Origin: Qipengyuania aquimaris
GTDB lineage: Bacteria; Pseudomonadota; Alphaproteobacteria; Sphingomonadales; Sphingomonadaceae
Reading direction: 5' to 3'
DNA: 64,000 nucleotides
NCBI RefSeq assembly: GCF_009827445.1
Contig: NZ_WTYI01000001.1
Location: 2,432,381-2,496,380, forward strand
Positions within the stretch are counted from its first letter, which is position 1, and every line of letters begins with the position of its first letter. Made by a program: the position numbers and the translations under genes. Below are positions 1-9,833 of this stretch, one piece after another. The notes beneath the pieces were generated by a model. That model saw only the letters and a program-made list of their open reading frames with translations. It did no database searches and had not been told where the DNA came from.

Positions 1-885
1 CTGTTCAGCATCGACGTGATCGAAATCCCGGTCGCCAATCCTTCGGCGGCCCGTATCGTCGACAGCCCGCGCGTCTTCGCGACCGATGGGCAAATTGCCG
101 GCCTGTGGCGCGGGGGCGATCATGGCGAAGGCACGCAGGACACCCGAATTACGAACCAGTGTCACGACATCACGGTGTTCCCGGCCAAGAACCTCGCGGC
201 CGGTGCCTGTTCAGGCAATGGCATCATCATGGACATTTCCGACCCGCGCAAACCGGTCCGGATTGCCGACGTGACCGACAAGGGCTTCGCCTATTGGCAC
301 TCCGCCACTTTCAGCAATGATGGCACCACGGTCCTCTTCACCGACGAGTGGGGCGGGGGCGGCCGTCCGCGCTGCCAGGCAGGCGATCCGATGGATTGGG
401 GCGCCAACGCATTCTATGCGCTTGAGGAAGGCAAGCTGGAATATCGCGGCACGTACAAGCTGCCCGCACCGCAGAGCGACAAGGAAAACTGCGTCGCGCA
501 CAATGGCTCGATCATTCCGGTCCCCGGCCGCGACATCTTCGTCCAGGCCTGGTACCAGGGCGGCATCTCGGTGATCGATTTTACCGACGCGGCAAATCCG
601 TTCGAGATCGCCTACTTCGACCGGGGACCGATCGATGAAGACCAGTTGGTCACCGGCGGCTACTGGTCGGCCTATTGGTATAACGGACGTATCTACGCGA
701 CCGAAATTACCCGCGGGCTCGACATCTTCGCGCTTGAGCCGAGCGAGTTCCTCACCGCAGAGGAGATCGCGGCGGCGGAAGCGGCGCAGTTCGAGGGCGG
801 ACTGTTCAACCCGCAAACCCAGACGCAGGTCACCTGGCCCGACGAGGTGGTTCGGGCCGTAGAAGAAAGCCGCAAGGGGGGCTGA
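1..885 (+). CDS. LVIVD repeat-containing protein, 5'-truncated by window edge
   Basis: The reading frame is open from base 1, so the true start lies upstream and only the C-terminal 294 residues are visible. The protein has repeated beta-propeller-like blades: an I-M-D-I-S-D-P-x-x-P-V-R-I segment (about residues 75-90) and a second I-S-V-I-D-F-T-D-A-x-x-P-x-E-I-A segment (about 185-205). These match the LVIVD repeat family, which is found in secreted or surface choice-of-anchor proteins with a seven-bladed propeller. Conserved C-H-D and W-H-S-A motifs are present. Substrate or partner cannot be told from sequence. The stop is followed by about 80 bases before the next plus-strand gene. Confidence 0.8.
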   Translation: MFSIDVIEIPVANPSAARIVDSPRVFATDGQIAGLWRGGDHGEGTQDTRITNQCHDITVFPAKNLAAGACSGNGIIMDISDPRKPVRIADVTDKGFAYWHSATFSNDGTTVLFTDEWGGGGRPRCQAGDPMDWGANAFYALEEGKLEYRGTYKLPAPQSDKENCVAHNGSIIPVPGRDIFVQAWYQGGISVIDFTDAANPFEIAYFDRGPIDEDQLVTGGYWSAYWYNGRIYATEITRGLDIFALEPSEFLTAEEIAAAEAAQFEGGLFNPQTQTQVTWPDEVVRAVEESRKGG

Positions 886-963
886 TTGCCCCCCAAAGCG
901 GAACAATCGCGGAGCGCCGAGGTATAGATCCCGAGCCATTTTTGAGGCTGTGGGGGAATATCT

Positions 964-1989
964 TTGAAAAATCTGAGCCTTGCCGGGAAAGCAATCCTAG
1001 CATTTCTCGCGCTTTTCCTGATCCTGTCGCTGGTGTCGCTTTACGATACCAACCGCGGCGCTGTCCGCATGCTCGACTTCCTGCGTGAGCCGATGATGAT
1101 GCTCGCCGGAGTCTTGGGGATTGCTGCGATATTCGTTGCGCGGCCCCGATGGATCACGGCCTTGGTGCTGGCTTTCCTGACCATCGGCATCAACCTGTGG
1201 CGGCTATGGCCCTACACGTTCCTCGCCTCGCCGCAGGTCGCTCTGCCGGACGAGGTAGACGGGATGAGCTGTGCCCGCGTGCTCGCTTTCAATGTGCTGC
1301 AATCGAACGATCAGTATGATCGCACGGCGCAACTGATCGATAGCGTCGACCCCGACATTCTCCTGCTGATGGAAACGAACGAGAAGTGGGTCGAAGAGCT
1401 CGCCCCGCAGCTGTCGCGCTATTCCTATCGCCTGGATATGCCGCTGGAGAACAAATACGGGATGGCATTCGCCACGAAATTGCGGACCGATCGGGCCGAA
1501 ATGGTGGCGAATACCAGCTCCAACACGCCCACGCTCTATGCGACGCTTCGCATGGGCGACGGCGCGCGCTTCGAAGTGATCGGTCTGCATCCCAGGCCCC
1601 CGTTGCCGGGTGAATCTACCGCAACGCGCGATGCGAATATCGCCAGGGCGGGCGCGAAGACACCGGACGAGCTTGAGAATGTGTTGGCCATTGGTGATTT
1701 CAACGACGTGCCGTGGTCGGATACGACATCGCGCTTCGCCCGCGAGGGCGGCTATTTCGACCCTCGCGCCGGGCGCGGCAGCTACCCGACTTTCCCGGCC
1801 GACTATTCCTTCGTCGGTTGGCCGCTCGACCAGATTTTCGTGAAGAACGGCGTGAAGGTCGAAGAGCTGGAGATCGGCGAGGACGTGGGTTCCGATCACT
1901 TGCCGCTCATCGCCAAGGTCTGCGTCGACCCGAACTCGGCGGACGCCGATATCGAAGGAGCAACTGCCGCTGAGGCTGCCGAGAGCTGA
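964..1989 (+). CDS. Membrane-anchored endonuclease/exonuclease/phosphatase (EEP) family protein
   Basis: 341 residues from a TTG start that has a G-rich Shine-Dalgarno stretch (GGGGGAA) just upstream. Three hydrophobic segments (about residues 8-25, 40-60 and 62-82) place the N-terminus in the inner membrane. The rest is an EEP-fold domain with the family's landmark residues: a F-N-V-L segment, an L-L-M-E-T-N segment (metal-binding Glu), G-L-H-P, G-D-F-N-D-x-P-W-S and, near the end, G-S-D-H-L-P-L. These are the catalytic Asp/His/Asn motifs of the DNase I/exonuclease III/sphingomyelinase superfamily. With a membrane anchor and an extracytoplasmic catalytic domain, substrates could be nucleic acid, phospholipid or phosphoester; sequence does not decide. 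Confidence 0.85.
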   Translation: MKNLSLAGKAILAFLALFLILSLVSLYDTNRGAVRMLDFLREPMMMLAGVLGIAAIFVARPRWITALVLAFLTIGINLWRLWPYTFLASPQVALPDEVDGMSCARVLAFNVLQSNDQYDRTAQLIDSVDPDILLLMETNEKWVEELAPQLSRYSYRLDMPLENKYGMAFATKLRTDRAEMVANTSSNTPTLYATLRMGDGARFEVIGLHPRPPLPGESTATRDANIARAGAKTPDELENVLAIGDFNDVPWSDTTSRFAREGGYFDPRAGRGSYPTFPADYSFVGWPLDQIFVKNGVKVEELEIGEDVGSDHLPLIAKVCVDPNSADADIEGATAAEAAES

Positions 1990-1993
1990 TAGC

Positions 1994-2060
1994 CCCCGGT
2001 CGCCGGGGTCTAAGGCACGAACAAAAGAAAAAGGCCCGGCAGGATCGCTCCCGCCGGGCC
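1994..2060. terminator. Bidirectional rho-independent terminator between convergent EEP gene and groEL
   Basis: A strong inverted repeat, GGCCCGGC at 2033-2040 and GCCGGGCC at 2053-2060, is flanked by A-rich sequence on the left (2021-2032) and T-rich sequence on the right (TCTTCTTT). It can therefore terminate both the plus-strand EEP gene and the minus-strand groESL operon. A smaller hairpin (CCCCGG at 1994-1999, CCGGGG at 2003-2008) lies directly after the EEP stop codon. Confidence 0.8.
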
Positions 2061-2091
2061 TCTTCTTTGCCTGTCGGCTGGTCGGTTAGGC

Positions 2092-3771
<1,680 letters not shown>

Positions 3772-3794
3772 TCAGAAAGCGGTGGGGTCGGCGA

Positions 3795-4082
3795 TCAGCC
3801 GATGATTCCCATGATGTCGCTTTCCTTCATGATCAGCAGGTCTTCGCCGTCGAGCTTGACCTCGGTGCCGGACCACTTGCCGAAGAGAACGCGGTCGCCC
3901 GCCTTCACGTCGAGGGGGGTCACGGTGCCGTCTTCCGCCTTGGAGCCGTTGCCGACAGCGACGACTTCGCCTTCGCTCGGCTTTTCCTTGGCGCTGTCGG
4001 GAATGATGATCCCGCCGGCGGTCTTTTCTTCTGCTTCGATGCGGCGCACGAGAACTCGGTCGTGCAACGGACGAAATGCCAT
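3795..4082 (-). CDS. groES: 10 kDa co-chaperonin GroES
   Basis: 95 residues, the usual length. Forms the heptameric lid of GroEL. It starts [12 protein letters not shown] and contains the mobile loop ([10 protein letters not shown]) that contacts GroEL. The frame stays open 24 codons further upstream, but that extension would run through the operator, and an AGAAAGG ribosome-binding site sits just before the ATG at 4082, so the shorter start is chosen. First gene of the groES-groEL operon. Confidence 0.98.
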   Translation of the reverse strand: MAFRPLHDRVLVRRIEAEEKTAGGIIIPDSAKEKPSEGEVVAVGNGSKAEDGTVTPLDVKAGDRVLFGKWSGTEVKLDGEDLLIMKESDIMGIIG

Positions 4083-4117
4083 GGTGATGACCTTTCTACT
4101 GAGAGTGAATACCTGAT

Positions 4118-4144
4118 TTGGCACTCCCACGTCGAGAGTGCCAG
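4118..4144 (-). promoter_or_regulatory. CIRCE operator (HrcA binding site) of groESL
   Basis: A 9-bp inverted repeat separated by 9 bases, TTGGCACTC-N9-GAGTGCCAG, matches the CIRCE consensus TTAGCACTC-N9-GAGTGCTAA, with the cores GCACTC (4121-4126) and GAGTGC (4136-4141) exact. CIRCE is bound by the repressor HrcA. It lies 36 bases upstream of the groES ATG. Confidence 0.95.
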
Positions 4145-4151
4145 CGAGGCG

Positions 4152-4180
4152 CATTTGGGAGCGCCCGTGTGGAGAGTCAA
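4152..4180 (-). promoter_or_regulatory. Candidate sigma70-type promoter of groESL
   Basis: Reading the minus strand, TTGACT (4175-4180) and CAAATG (4152-4157) are separated by 17 bases. A start site about 7 bases further down would fall at the edge of the CIRCE element, the arrangement expected for HrcA repression. The -10 is a poor match, so this is a prediction. Confidence 0.5.
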
Positions 4181-4223
4181 CGGGTCGGAAGCGAAATAAT
4201 TTCCGGTCATTCAGTGAGGCCGT

Positions 4224-4242
4224 GCGCCACGTTGGGTGGCGC
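4224..4242. terminator. Hairpin downstream of groES leader / upstream limit of the amidohydrolase 3' end
   Basis: GCGCCAC (4224-4230) and GTGGCGC (4236-4242) form a 7-bp GC-rich stem with a 5-base loop. It lies 35 bases beyond the stop codon of the minus-strand amidohydrolase at 4277. No T-tract follows on either strand, so intrinsic termination is doubtful. Confidence 0.35.
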
Positions 4243-4276
4243 GAGGTCCGATCCCAAAAGCAGCGCGCTGTAAGCC

Positions 4277-5590
4277 CTATTCAGTAGTAGGCTCGGGATC
4301 AGGAAGGGGGGTCCCACGCTTTATCCGGCCGCTGATAGCTTCAAGCGCGGCGAGGTCCTCTAGAGGATTGCCGGACAAAATGAGGAAGCTCGCTTCACAG
4401 CCTGTATCGAGGCAGCCCACTGCGCGGTTCGGGAAGATGACGCGGGGCGTATCGATGCTCGCCATGCGTAAGAGTTCAAAGTTGGAGAAAAGCGACCTGT
4501 CCCCCTCTGCCACGAGGCCTGTCACAACGGGCGAGCCATAGGCGTTGGAGCCGATCACGAAGGTCGCACCGGCGTCCCTGAGCAGCTGGACATTGGCTTC
4601 GAGGCGGCGACGAACATCTTCGTCCTGCCCCTTGGCGAATTCTGATGCGATGAGCGTTACAGCCATGCCCGATGACGCGATGGCCTGTGCCTGTTCGGCG
4701 GATAGCAGGCAGTTCTCGTCGGTCGCCGGATAGCTATAGAAACTAGCATCCTTCGTATCCTGATAGCAGGGCAGATGCGTCAGAATATCGGCCTCTACCG
4801 CAATCGCTGCATCGACATCGGACAGGTCACTTGCCGCAATGGCAAGACGACGGCCGTATTGGCGAGTGCGTTCGGCGATGATGGGCAGCAAGTCCGGGTC
4901 GATCCCGCCAATGGCCCAATTGTCAGGCACGCGCTCGTCATATTGCGCGCTGTGGCGCAGGAAGACTTTCACGACATCGGGATTGGCGCGAAGCAGTTTG
5001 GTGACTGCAGAGCGCGCGCTGTCCTCATCGCTCACCTCGTAATAGGCATCGTCCTGATAGCGCGTGCCTTCGCGGATTTCGTCCTGGCGTGCTGTGCGCT
5101 GCTCCTCATCATAGATGCGCAGCGCCAGCGCCTCGTAAACTTCTGCCGGATGGCTTTCGGGCCCGGTTATGCCACCTAGCGAAGTGGCAATATCGACCGT
5201 GTCGACATCTTCGAACTGGTGGCGAATCTGAGCCACACCGCTGCCCGGTGCTGTCATGGTCATGGCGTAGAATGTACCCGCCGCGAGCTGGGCATCGCTC
5301 TGCGCCTGAAATGTCCAGGGCCCGTCGTATTCATGAGTGTGAGCATCGCCTAACGGCGGAACGATGAAGGCGCCTTGCAGGTCGACCACGCGATCGGGCT
5401 CGACACCTTCACCAACGAAGACGCCGCGTTGCACCACCCGGCGACCCGAAACGAAGATTTCGCCGTTAAACCATTGGCCATTTTCATAGGCTACGACCTC
5501 ATCGTGGTCATCGGCGCGCAGGGGGTGTGAAACCAGCGACATTGCCAAAGCGGATAGACCCAGGAAGGCTTTCATGTGCAGCGATTTCAT
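4277..5590 (-). CDS. Secreted amidohydrolase-family protein with an incomplete metal site
   Basis: 437 residues from the ATG at 5590, chosen because it is preceded by a purine-rich GGGAGAG site and gives a clear signal peptide (M-K-S-L-H-M-K..., cleavage near A-D-D-H). The longer open frame runs into the MATE gene and reads as low-complexity shadow. The protein has the amidohydrolase layout: a short N-terminal beta domain, H-x-H (D-A-H-T-H, about residue 85), a V-V-K-V-F-L segment where the carboxylated Lys would sit, and T-H-L-P. The usual upstream His is replaced (A-I-A-A-S-D), and the usual G-T-D near the C-terminus reads G-S-N. Either the metal centre is altered or the protein is a non-catalytic relative. 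Substrate unknown. Confidence 0.75.
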   Translation of the reverse strand: MKSLHMKAFLGLSALAMSLVSHPLRADDHDEVVAYENGQWFNGEIFVSGRRVVQRGVFVGEGVEPDRVVDLQGAFIVPPLGDAHTHEYDGPWTFQAQSDAQLAAGTFYAMTMTAPGSGVAQIRHQFEDVDTVDIATSLGGITGPESHPAEVYEALALRIYDEEQRTARQDEIREGTRYQDDAYYEVSDEDSARSAVTKLLRANPDVVKVFLRHSAQYDERVPDNWAIGGIDPDLLPIIAERTRQYGRRLAIAASDLSDVDAAIAVEADILTHLPCYQDTKDASFYSYPATDENCLLSAEQAQAIASSGMAVTLIASEFAKGQDEDVRRRLEANVQLLRDAGATFVIGSNAYGSPVVTGLVAEGDRSLFSNFELLRMASIDTPRVIFPNRAVGCLDTGCEASFLILSGNPLEDLAALEAISGRIKRGTPLPDPEPTTE

Positions 5591-5628
5591 CGGTGCTCTC
5601 CCTCTTCTGCTCTCCCGTTCCATCTGTA

Positions 5629-7035
5629 TTATTTGCTTAATACAGTCAAGCCCAGGTGATCGCGGCGATACCAGCGCCAGGTCAGCAGAACTGCCGCTAC
5701 GGTGAGGCCCGTGGCGAGGCCGATCCACACGCCGACCCCTTTGAGTGGAGTGAAAAAGCCCAGCCAGAGGCTCAGCCCGATACCCGGCACCCAATAGGAG
5801 AATGCCGCGATCCACATCGGAACGCGGGTGTCCTGAAGGCCGCGTAGCGCACCGGCGGCCACGGCCTGCATCCCGTCGAAGAGCTGGAAAGCCGCCGCCA
5901 CGACGATATATTTCAGCGCGAAGCTGACCAGCACGGCGTTGGCCGGATCCCAAGGATCGATGTAGATCGCCAGCAAGGGCTTTGGGATAAAGATCATTGC
6001 AAGCGCTGTCAGCCCCATAAAGCCGGTTCCGATCACAATGCTTGCCCAACCGGCGCGCTTCATGCCCTCGGTATTGCGCGCCCCGTAGAAGTAGCCGACG
6101 CGAATGGTTGCGGCCTGCCCGACGCCGAAAGGTATCTGGAAGGCCAGCGCCGCGATTTGCAGCGCAACCGTGTGGGCCGCCAGCTGCGTTGCGCCGATAT
6201 TTCCCATCATGAAGGCCGCTGCACCGAAAATCCCGGCCTCGGCAGTAATGGTCAGTGCAATCGGCGTCCCGATCCGTGTGATGTGCCAGAAACGTTTCCA
6301 GTCAGGCGACCACAACCTGCCAAAAATCCGGTAACGATGCAGTTTGGGATCGAGCCGGATGGCGATCACATAGGCAAGCAGCGTGACCAGCGCAGTAATG
6401 ATTGTCGCCACCGCAGCTCCACGCAACCCTAGCTCGGGCGCTCCGAGATTGCCGAAAATGAAGGCATAGTTCGCCAGCGCATTAACGAAGATGCCACCAG
6501 CGATAATCGCTGTCGCAAAGATGGGCCTGTCGAGTGTTGATACAAAGCTGCGCAGGACATTGTTGATCAGCATAGGCACCATCGAAAGGATCAGGATGGT
6601 GTTATACTCCAGAGCCATCGCGATAATCTCGCCGTCCTGCCCGGTTGCCCGCATGAGCGGCCCCAAGCCGAGACAGATTGCCATTCCGCCAATGCCTGAA
6701 AATACTGCCAGCCAAAGCGCCATGCGCACAGCTCGCCTGACAGGTCGCAGCGCGGGCGCTCGTTCGCCGAGTTCAGCTGCGGCCACTGGGGCTACGGCTC
6801 CGGTCAGACCCGATAGAGCCCACATGACCAGACCGAAGAGAGCGATCGCCAGTGCGGAGGCTGCCAGCTGCGCTTCGCCCAGCCGCGCGATGAAGATCAC
6901 GTCGATGGCGTAGGTAAGCATTTGCAGCAGGTTTGCTGCTGCCAGGGGCCATCCCAGCTTCAAGGTCGCACGAAATTCGCCGCTCCAGCCTTCGACGTCC
7001 GATGACGTGGGCGCAATGGAACGCGCGTCCTGCAT
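5629..7035 (-). CDS. MATE family multidrug/toxin exporter
   Basis: 468 residues from the ATG at 7035; the frame extends upstream but without membrane character, and the chosen start puts a short cytoplasmic tail before the first helix (G-W-P-L-A-A-A-N-L-L-Q). Twelve hydrophobic segments are arranged as two six-helix halves, typical of NorM-type cation-coupled antiporters (MatE Pfam family). Such proteins export cationic drugs and metabolites across the inner membrane. It lies 38 bases upstream of the amidohydrolase on the same strand, so the two may be co-transcribed. No strong ribosome-binding site is visible. Confidence 0.88.
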   Translation of the reverse strand: MQDARSIAPTSSDVEGWSGEFRATLKLGWPLAAANLLQMLTYAIDVIFIARLGEAQLAASALAIALFGLVMWALSGLTGAVAPVAAAELGERAPALRPVRRAVRMALWLAVFSGIGGMAICLGLGPLMRATGQDGEIIAMALEYNTILILSMVPMLINNVLRSFVSTLDRPIFATAIIAGGIFVNALANYAFIFGNLGAPELGLRGAAVATIITALVTLLAYVIAIRLDPKLHRYRIFGRLWSPDWKRFWHITRIGTPIALTITAEAGIFGAAAFMMGNIGATQLAAHTVALQIAALAFQIPFGVGQAATIRVGYFYGARNTEGMKRAGWASIVIGTGFMGLTALAMIFIPKPLLAIYIDPWDPANAVLVSFALKYIVVAAAFQLFDGMQAVAAGALRGLQDTRVPMWIAAFSYWVPGIGLSLWLGFFTPLKGVGVWIGLATGLTVAAVLLTWRWYRRDHLGLTVLSK

Positions 7036-7163
7036 CGCTATCTGGTAAGATAAGTGAAAACTGGAACCAATGGCTGTGAGCGCTCGGTGATTACGCGGTG
7101 ACAAACTGGCACTGCTTTGCCACACTACGGCTTTGGGTCGATCATGGGCTGGGTCCATGGATA

Positions 7164-7868
7164 ATGCGGGAAGTTAGGGTGTCGGAAGAAGTCGAGACTG
7201 CGGAAAGTGTCGCGCAAGAAGGAGGCCCGCGTCGGCGGGCGCGACGTCTCGTCCTGCGGCTTCGCACCGGTGTGGGCCAATCGGGACGGGCATTCGACGC
7301 GGAAGTCCTCAACCTCTCCCCCAGCGGAATGCTGGTGAAGACAGCCGCGAGCCTTTCACTCGACGATCCGCTCGAAGTGGTTCTTCCGAAAATCGGACCT
7401 GTCGTCGCCAAGGTAGTTTGGTTCGACGACCAGCTATACGGCTGCAGTTTCGCAAAGCAGCTCTCCGACGAGGAAGTGGAAGCAGCGAATTTTGCATCCG
7501 GCCATTCGGATGAATTGCACGGGGTCGACAACGAAACGCTGGGCGAGCGCATCAAGCGCCTGCGCAAGAATCGCGGACTGTCCATGCGTGCACTTGCTGG
7601 CTTGGCCGGTGTGAGCAAACCGACCTTGTGGAAATGGGAAAGCGACCGCGTGCGCCCACGTCACACAACGATGCAACGGCTTGCGGTCGAGTTGGGCATT
7701 TCCGAGCTTGAGCTGGTCTATGGTTCCCCGGCTGTACGTTCCCCTGAAGATATCGAAACGGGATCGCTCGCGGACATAGTACGCGACGCGCGGCGCCGGA
7801 TCGCGGACGCAGCTGGTGTCGATGAGAGCCGCATCGATGTCCGGATCGATTGGGGCGAAGAAGACTAG
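7164..7868 (+). CDS. PilZ domain - XRE helix-turn-helix fusion regulator
   Basis: 234 residues from the ATG at 7164. A GTG at 7179 has a better-placed GGGAAG site and is an equally good start; an ATG at 7098 gives an unlikely extension. The N-terminal half (about residues 18-105) looks like PilZ: an arginine-rich R-R-R-A-R-R start, then L-N-L-S-P-S-G-M-L-V, the N/D-x-S-x-x-G element of c-di-GMP-binding PilZ domains. The second half (about 125-185) is a Cro/CI-type HTH (L-G-E-R-I-K-R-L-R-K-N-R-G-L-S, then S-K-P-T-L-W-K-W-E). This suggests a transcription factor directly gated by c-di-GMP. It is convergent with the Tad locus, a plausible but unproven target. Confidence 0.8.
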   Translation: MREVRVSEEVETAESVAQEGGPRRRARRLVLRLRTGVGQSGRAFDAEVLNLSPSGMLVKTAASLSLDDPLEVVLPKIGPVVAKVVWFDDQLYGCSFAKQLSDEEVEAANFASGHSDELHGVDNETLGERIKRLRKNRGLSMRALAGLAGVSKPTLWKWESDRVRPRHTTMQRLAVELGISELELVYGSPAVRSPEDIETGSLADIVRDARRRIADAAGVDESRIDVRIDWGEED

Positions 7869-7874
7869 GGCGTC

Positions 7875-8531
7875 CTAAGGCCGGGCCTCTTCCGCTGCGC
7901 TCTTGAGAACGAGCGTGTCCCGGATGGCGTCATAAGCGAGATCCACGCCGGACGCCCTTACGTTTTCCAGCGTCAGGCGCTGTTGCTCGGGCAATGAGAT
8001 GGCTTGCTGATCGAGGCCGAGCTTTGTCATCGCACTGGCCAAGGCTTCGCGCTCGATTTCGATACGTGTCCCGCCCATCAAGAAAATGGGTAGGCTCGTT
8101 TCGCCAGTCCCCTCACGGACAAGATTCTTCTGCACCTGAACCCCGTCAGGCCCGCCATCGAAAGCCGGCTCGAGCCGGTACGAAAGCTTCATCACGTCCT
8201 TGGGTAGAGCATTGTTCGCCAACTCGACTTCCGGCGCTTGGTCGGTCGGCGACTCCCCTCCGAGAGACTCTACCGCCGCTGGCACCGACTGGACGTCTGC
8301 TGCTTGACTATCTTGCGCAAGAGGCTGGATTGTCGGCAGCCGCGTTTTCATCTGGTTGGGCTGAAGAGCTACGCGAAATAATCCCGCTTTCTCTTGGGAT
8401 GCGGACTGCCAATCGGATGCAGCCAGGATTGTGAACCCGGCGAGGGCCAGAAAAATTGCGACACCGAGGAAGGTGGCTTTTTGCCTTGCCCCCCTCGGTC
8501 GCGCATGTGCCGGATCCGCCTCCATGCTCAT
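7875..8531 (-). CDS. Unknown single-pass membrane protein at the end of the Tad locus
   Basis: 218 residues. I do not recognise a family. One transmembrane segment (about residues 20-42) follows a short basic N-terminus, so the rest is probably periplasmic. The C-terminal 110 residues look folded, with alternating hydrophobic strands. The start is supported by an ATGA overlap with the prepilin peptidase gene (start at 8531, upstream stop ending at 8528), a sign of translational coupling and membership in the pilus operon. It could be an assembly or minor-pilin chaperone component; that is inference from position only. Confidence 0.7.
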   Translation of the reverse strand: MSMEADPAHARPRGARQKATFLGVAIFLALAGFTILAASDWQSASQEKAGLFRVALQPNQMKTRLPTIQPLAQDSQAADVQSVPAAVESLGGESPTDQAPEVELANNALPKDVMKLSYRLEPAFDGGPDGVQVQKNLVREGTGETSLPIFLMGGTRIEIEREALASAMTKLGLDQQAISLPEQQRLTLENVRASGVDLAYDAIRDTLVLKSAAEEARP

Positions 8532-8992
8532 CCAAGCGTGGTAAGAGCGGCGTATCCGACGGAACCTACTGCGATTGCGACACCGTAGGGCAGCTTTGCA
8601 AAGTCATCTTTGCGGCGCTTCATGCCTTTGATGAAACGCTTCAAGGTAAACCAGAACAGGGCAAGGATCCCGCCTGCCAAGACTATGCAGAGAGCCAGGA
8701 CAGGGGCGTCCATGAGCGGGAAGAAAGCGGCGGAGCCGGCATAGAACTTCCCATCACCTGCGCCGAAAATGTTCCAGACGAACATTAGATAGCCGATCAG
8801 GAATGCGACGATCACATGAAGCGCATGCCAGCCCAAGGCGGCCCAGCCCCCTATTGCCAAAGCGAAGCCCAGGCCGGTCAATGCCAGTACAAGCGAAAGG
8901 ATATTGGGAAGCTTGCGGGTTATAATGTCGGTAATCGCACCGACAGAAGAAAGTGCGGCGAGAACGCCGAACGAGATAGTCGCCAGGGCCAT
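8528..8992 (-). CDS. cpaA: Prepilin peptidase CpaA/TadV (A24 family)
   Basis: 154 residues, the short form lacking the N-methylation domain, as usual for Tad systems. Membrane aspartate protease that removes the leader from the Flp prepilin and TadE/F pseudopilins. The two catalytic aspartates are visible: D22 (A-I-T-D-I-I-x-R-K-L-P-N) and D80 in G-A-G-D (77-80). Five to six hydrophobic segments. It lies between tadD and the unknown 218-aa gene, all on the minus strand. Confidence 0.92.
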   Translation of the reverse strand: MALATISFGVLAALSSVGAITDIITRKLPNILSLVLALTGLGFALAIGGWAALGWHALHVIVAFLIGYLMFVWNIFGAGDGKFYAGSAAFFPLMDAPVLALCIVLAGGILALFWFTLKRFIKGMKRRKDDFAKLPYGVAIAVGSVGYAALTTLG

Positions 8993-9001
8993 GTCCGGTC
9001 G

Positions 9002-9832
9002 TTAGTCCTTACGCTCGGCAGTTTGGGGAGCCCTGAGGCTGACGCGCATGGGATAACCGTTCGCGACGGTTTTCTCATTAGGTCGATCGGTTCCGATACG
9101 GACGCGCATCGGGTAGTTCGCCGACGATTGAATATGCAATTCGGTCGGGCGCTTTGATGCTCGCGGTTTGACCGGCTGGCCACTGACGCGAACACGGACC
9201 GATGGGTTTGAGGCCGCGGGACTTTCGCTCGCCTGTGCGGTACGCACCCTTACACGGGCCTTGCTTGGATCCGCGCCGTCAAGAGCGATGCGGGCGGTCG
9301 CCGTGCCGCGCTCGAGAGTAATCTTGCGCTGCTTGCCGCCGCTCTGGACAAGGCGTTCCTCATTTATGGGCTGCGCTGCGATTGCGGCCTCGGACTGCGC
9401 AAATTCAGTATAGGCTTTGCGTGCTTCTTCACGTTGTGCGTGCAGAGTGCGCATGTCCTGCGCCAAATCGCTGGCATAGAAGCGCTCGAGATTGGCTGCA
9501 AACTTCGCATCCTGGGGTGCGAGCGTCACAGCCGCGCGGAAGTAGCGTTCCGCAAGATCGCCTCGACCGATACGCGCGTATGCTACGCCAAGCGCGTTGG
9601 CGGCATCAGGTGCGGTCTGGCGATTCAGAGCTGCACGCTGCAAAGCGGGGATGGCGTTGCCATATTGTCCTTCAGCGAGAAGCCGACGACCTTCTTCGAG
9701 GTCCGCCTGACCGAACAGGGGCTGGGTGGAGCGGGTGTGGTCACCGAAGTTGAAGGCATTGATGAAGCTCTGGCAGCCGGAAAGCGGCATGACGACCGCC
9801 AGCGCGGCCAGTGTTGCAGGAACCTTCTTCAT
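9002..9832 (-). CDS. tadD: TPR lipoprotein TadD, Tad pilus assembly
   Basis: 276 residues. Begins with a lipoprotein signal (P-L-S-G-C, Cys about residue 20). At least two tetratricopeptide units follow (about 45-120: L-L-A-E-G-Q-Y-G-N-A-I-P-A-L, then A-Y-A-R-I-G-R-G-D-L-A-E-R-Y-F-R-A-A). The C-terminal third is rich in Arg, Val and Ser-Pro and looks disordered. TadD-type lipoproteins help assemble the outer-membrane secretin. Position immediately after tadC (1-base gap) supports the assignment. Confidence 0.85.
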   Translation of the reverse strand: MKKVPATLAALAVVMPLSGCQSFINAFNFGDHTRSTQPLFGQADLEEGRRLLAEGQYGNAIPALQRAALNRQTAPDAANALGVAYARIGRGDLAERYFRAAVTLAPQDAKFAANLERFYASDLAQDMRTLHAQREEARKAYTEFAQSEAAIAAQPINEERLVQSGGKQRKITLERGTATARIALDGADPSKARVRVRTAQASESPAASNPSVRVRVSGQPVKPRASKRPTELHIQSSANYPMRVRIGTDRPNEKTVANGYPMRVSLRAPQTAERKD

Positions 9833-9833
9833 T

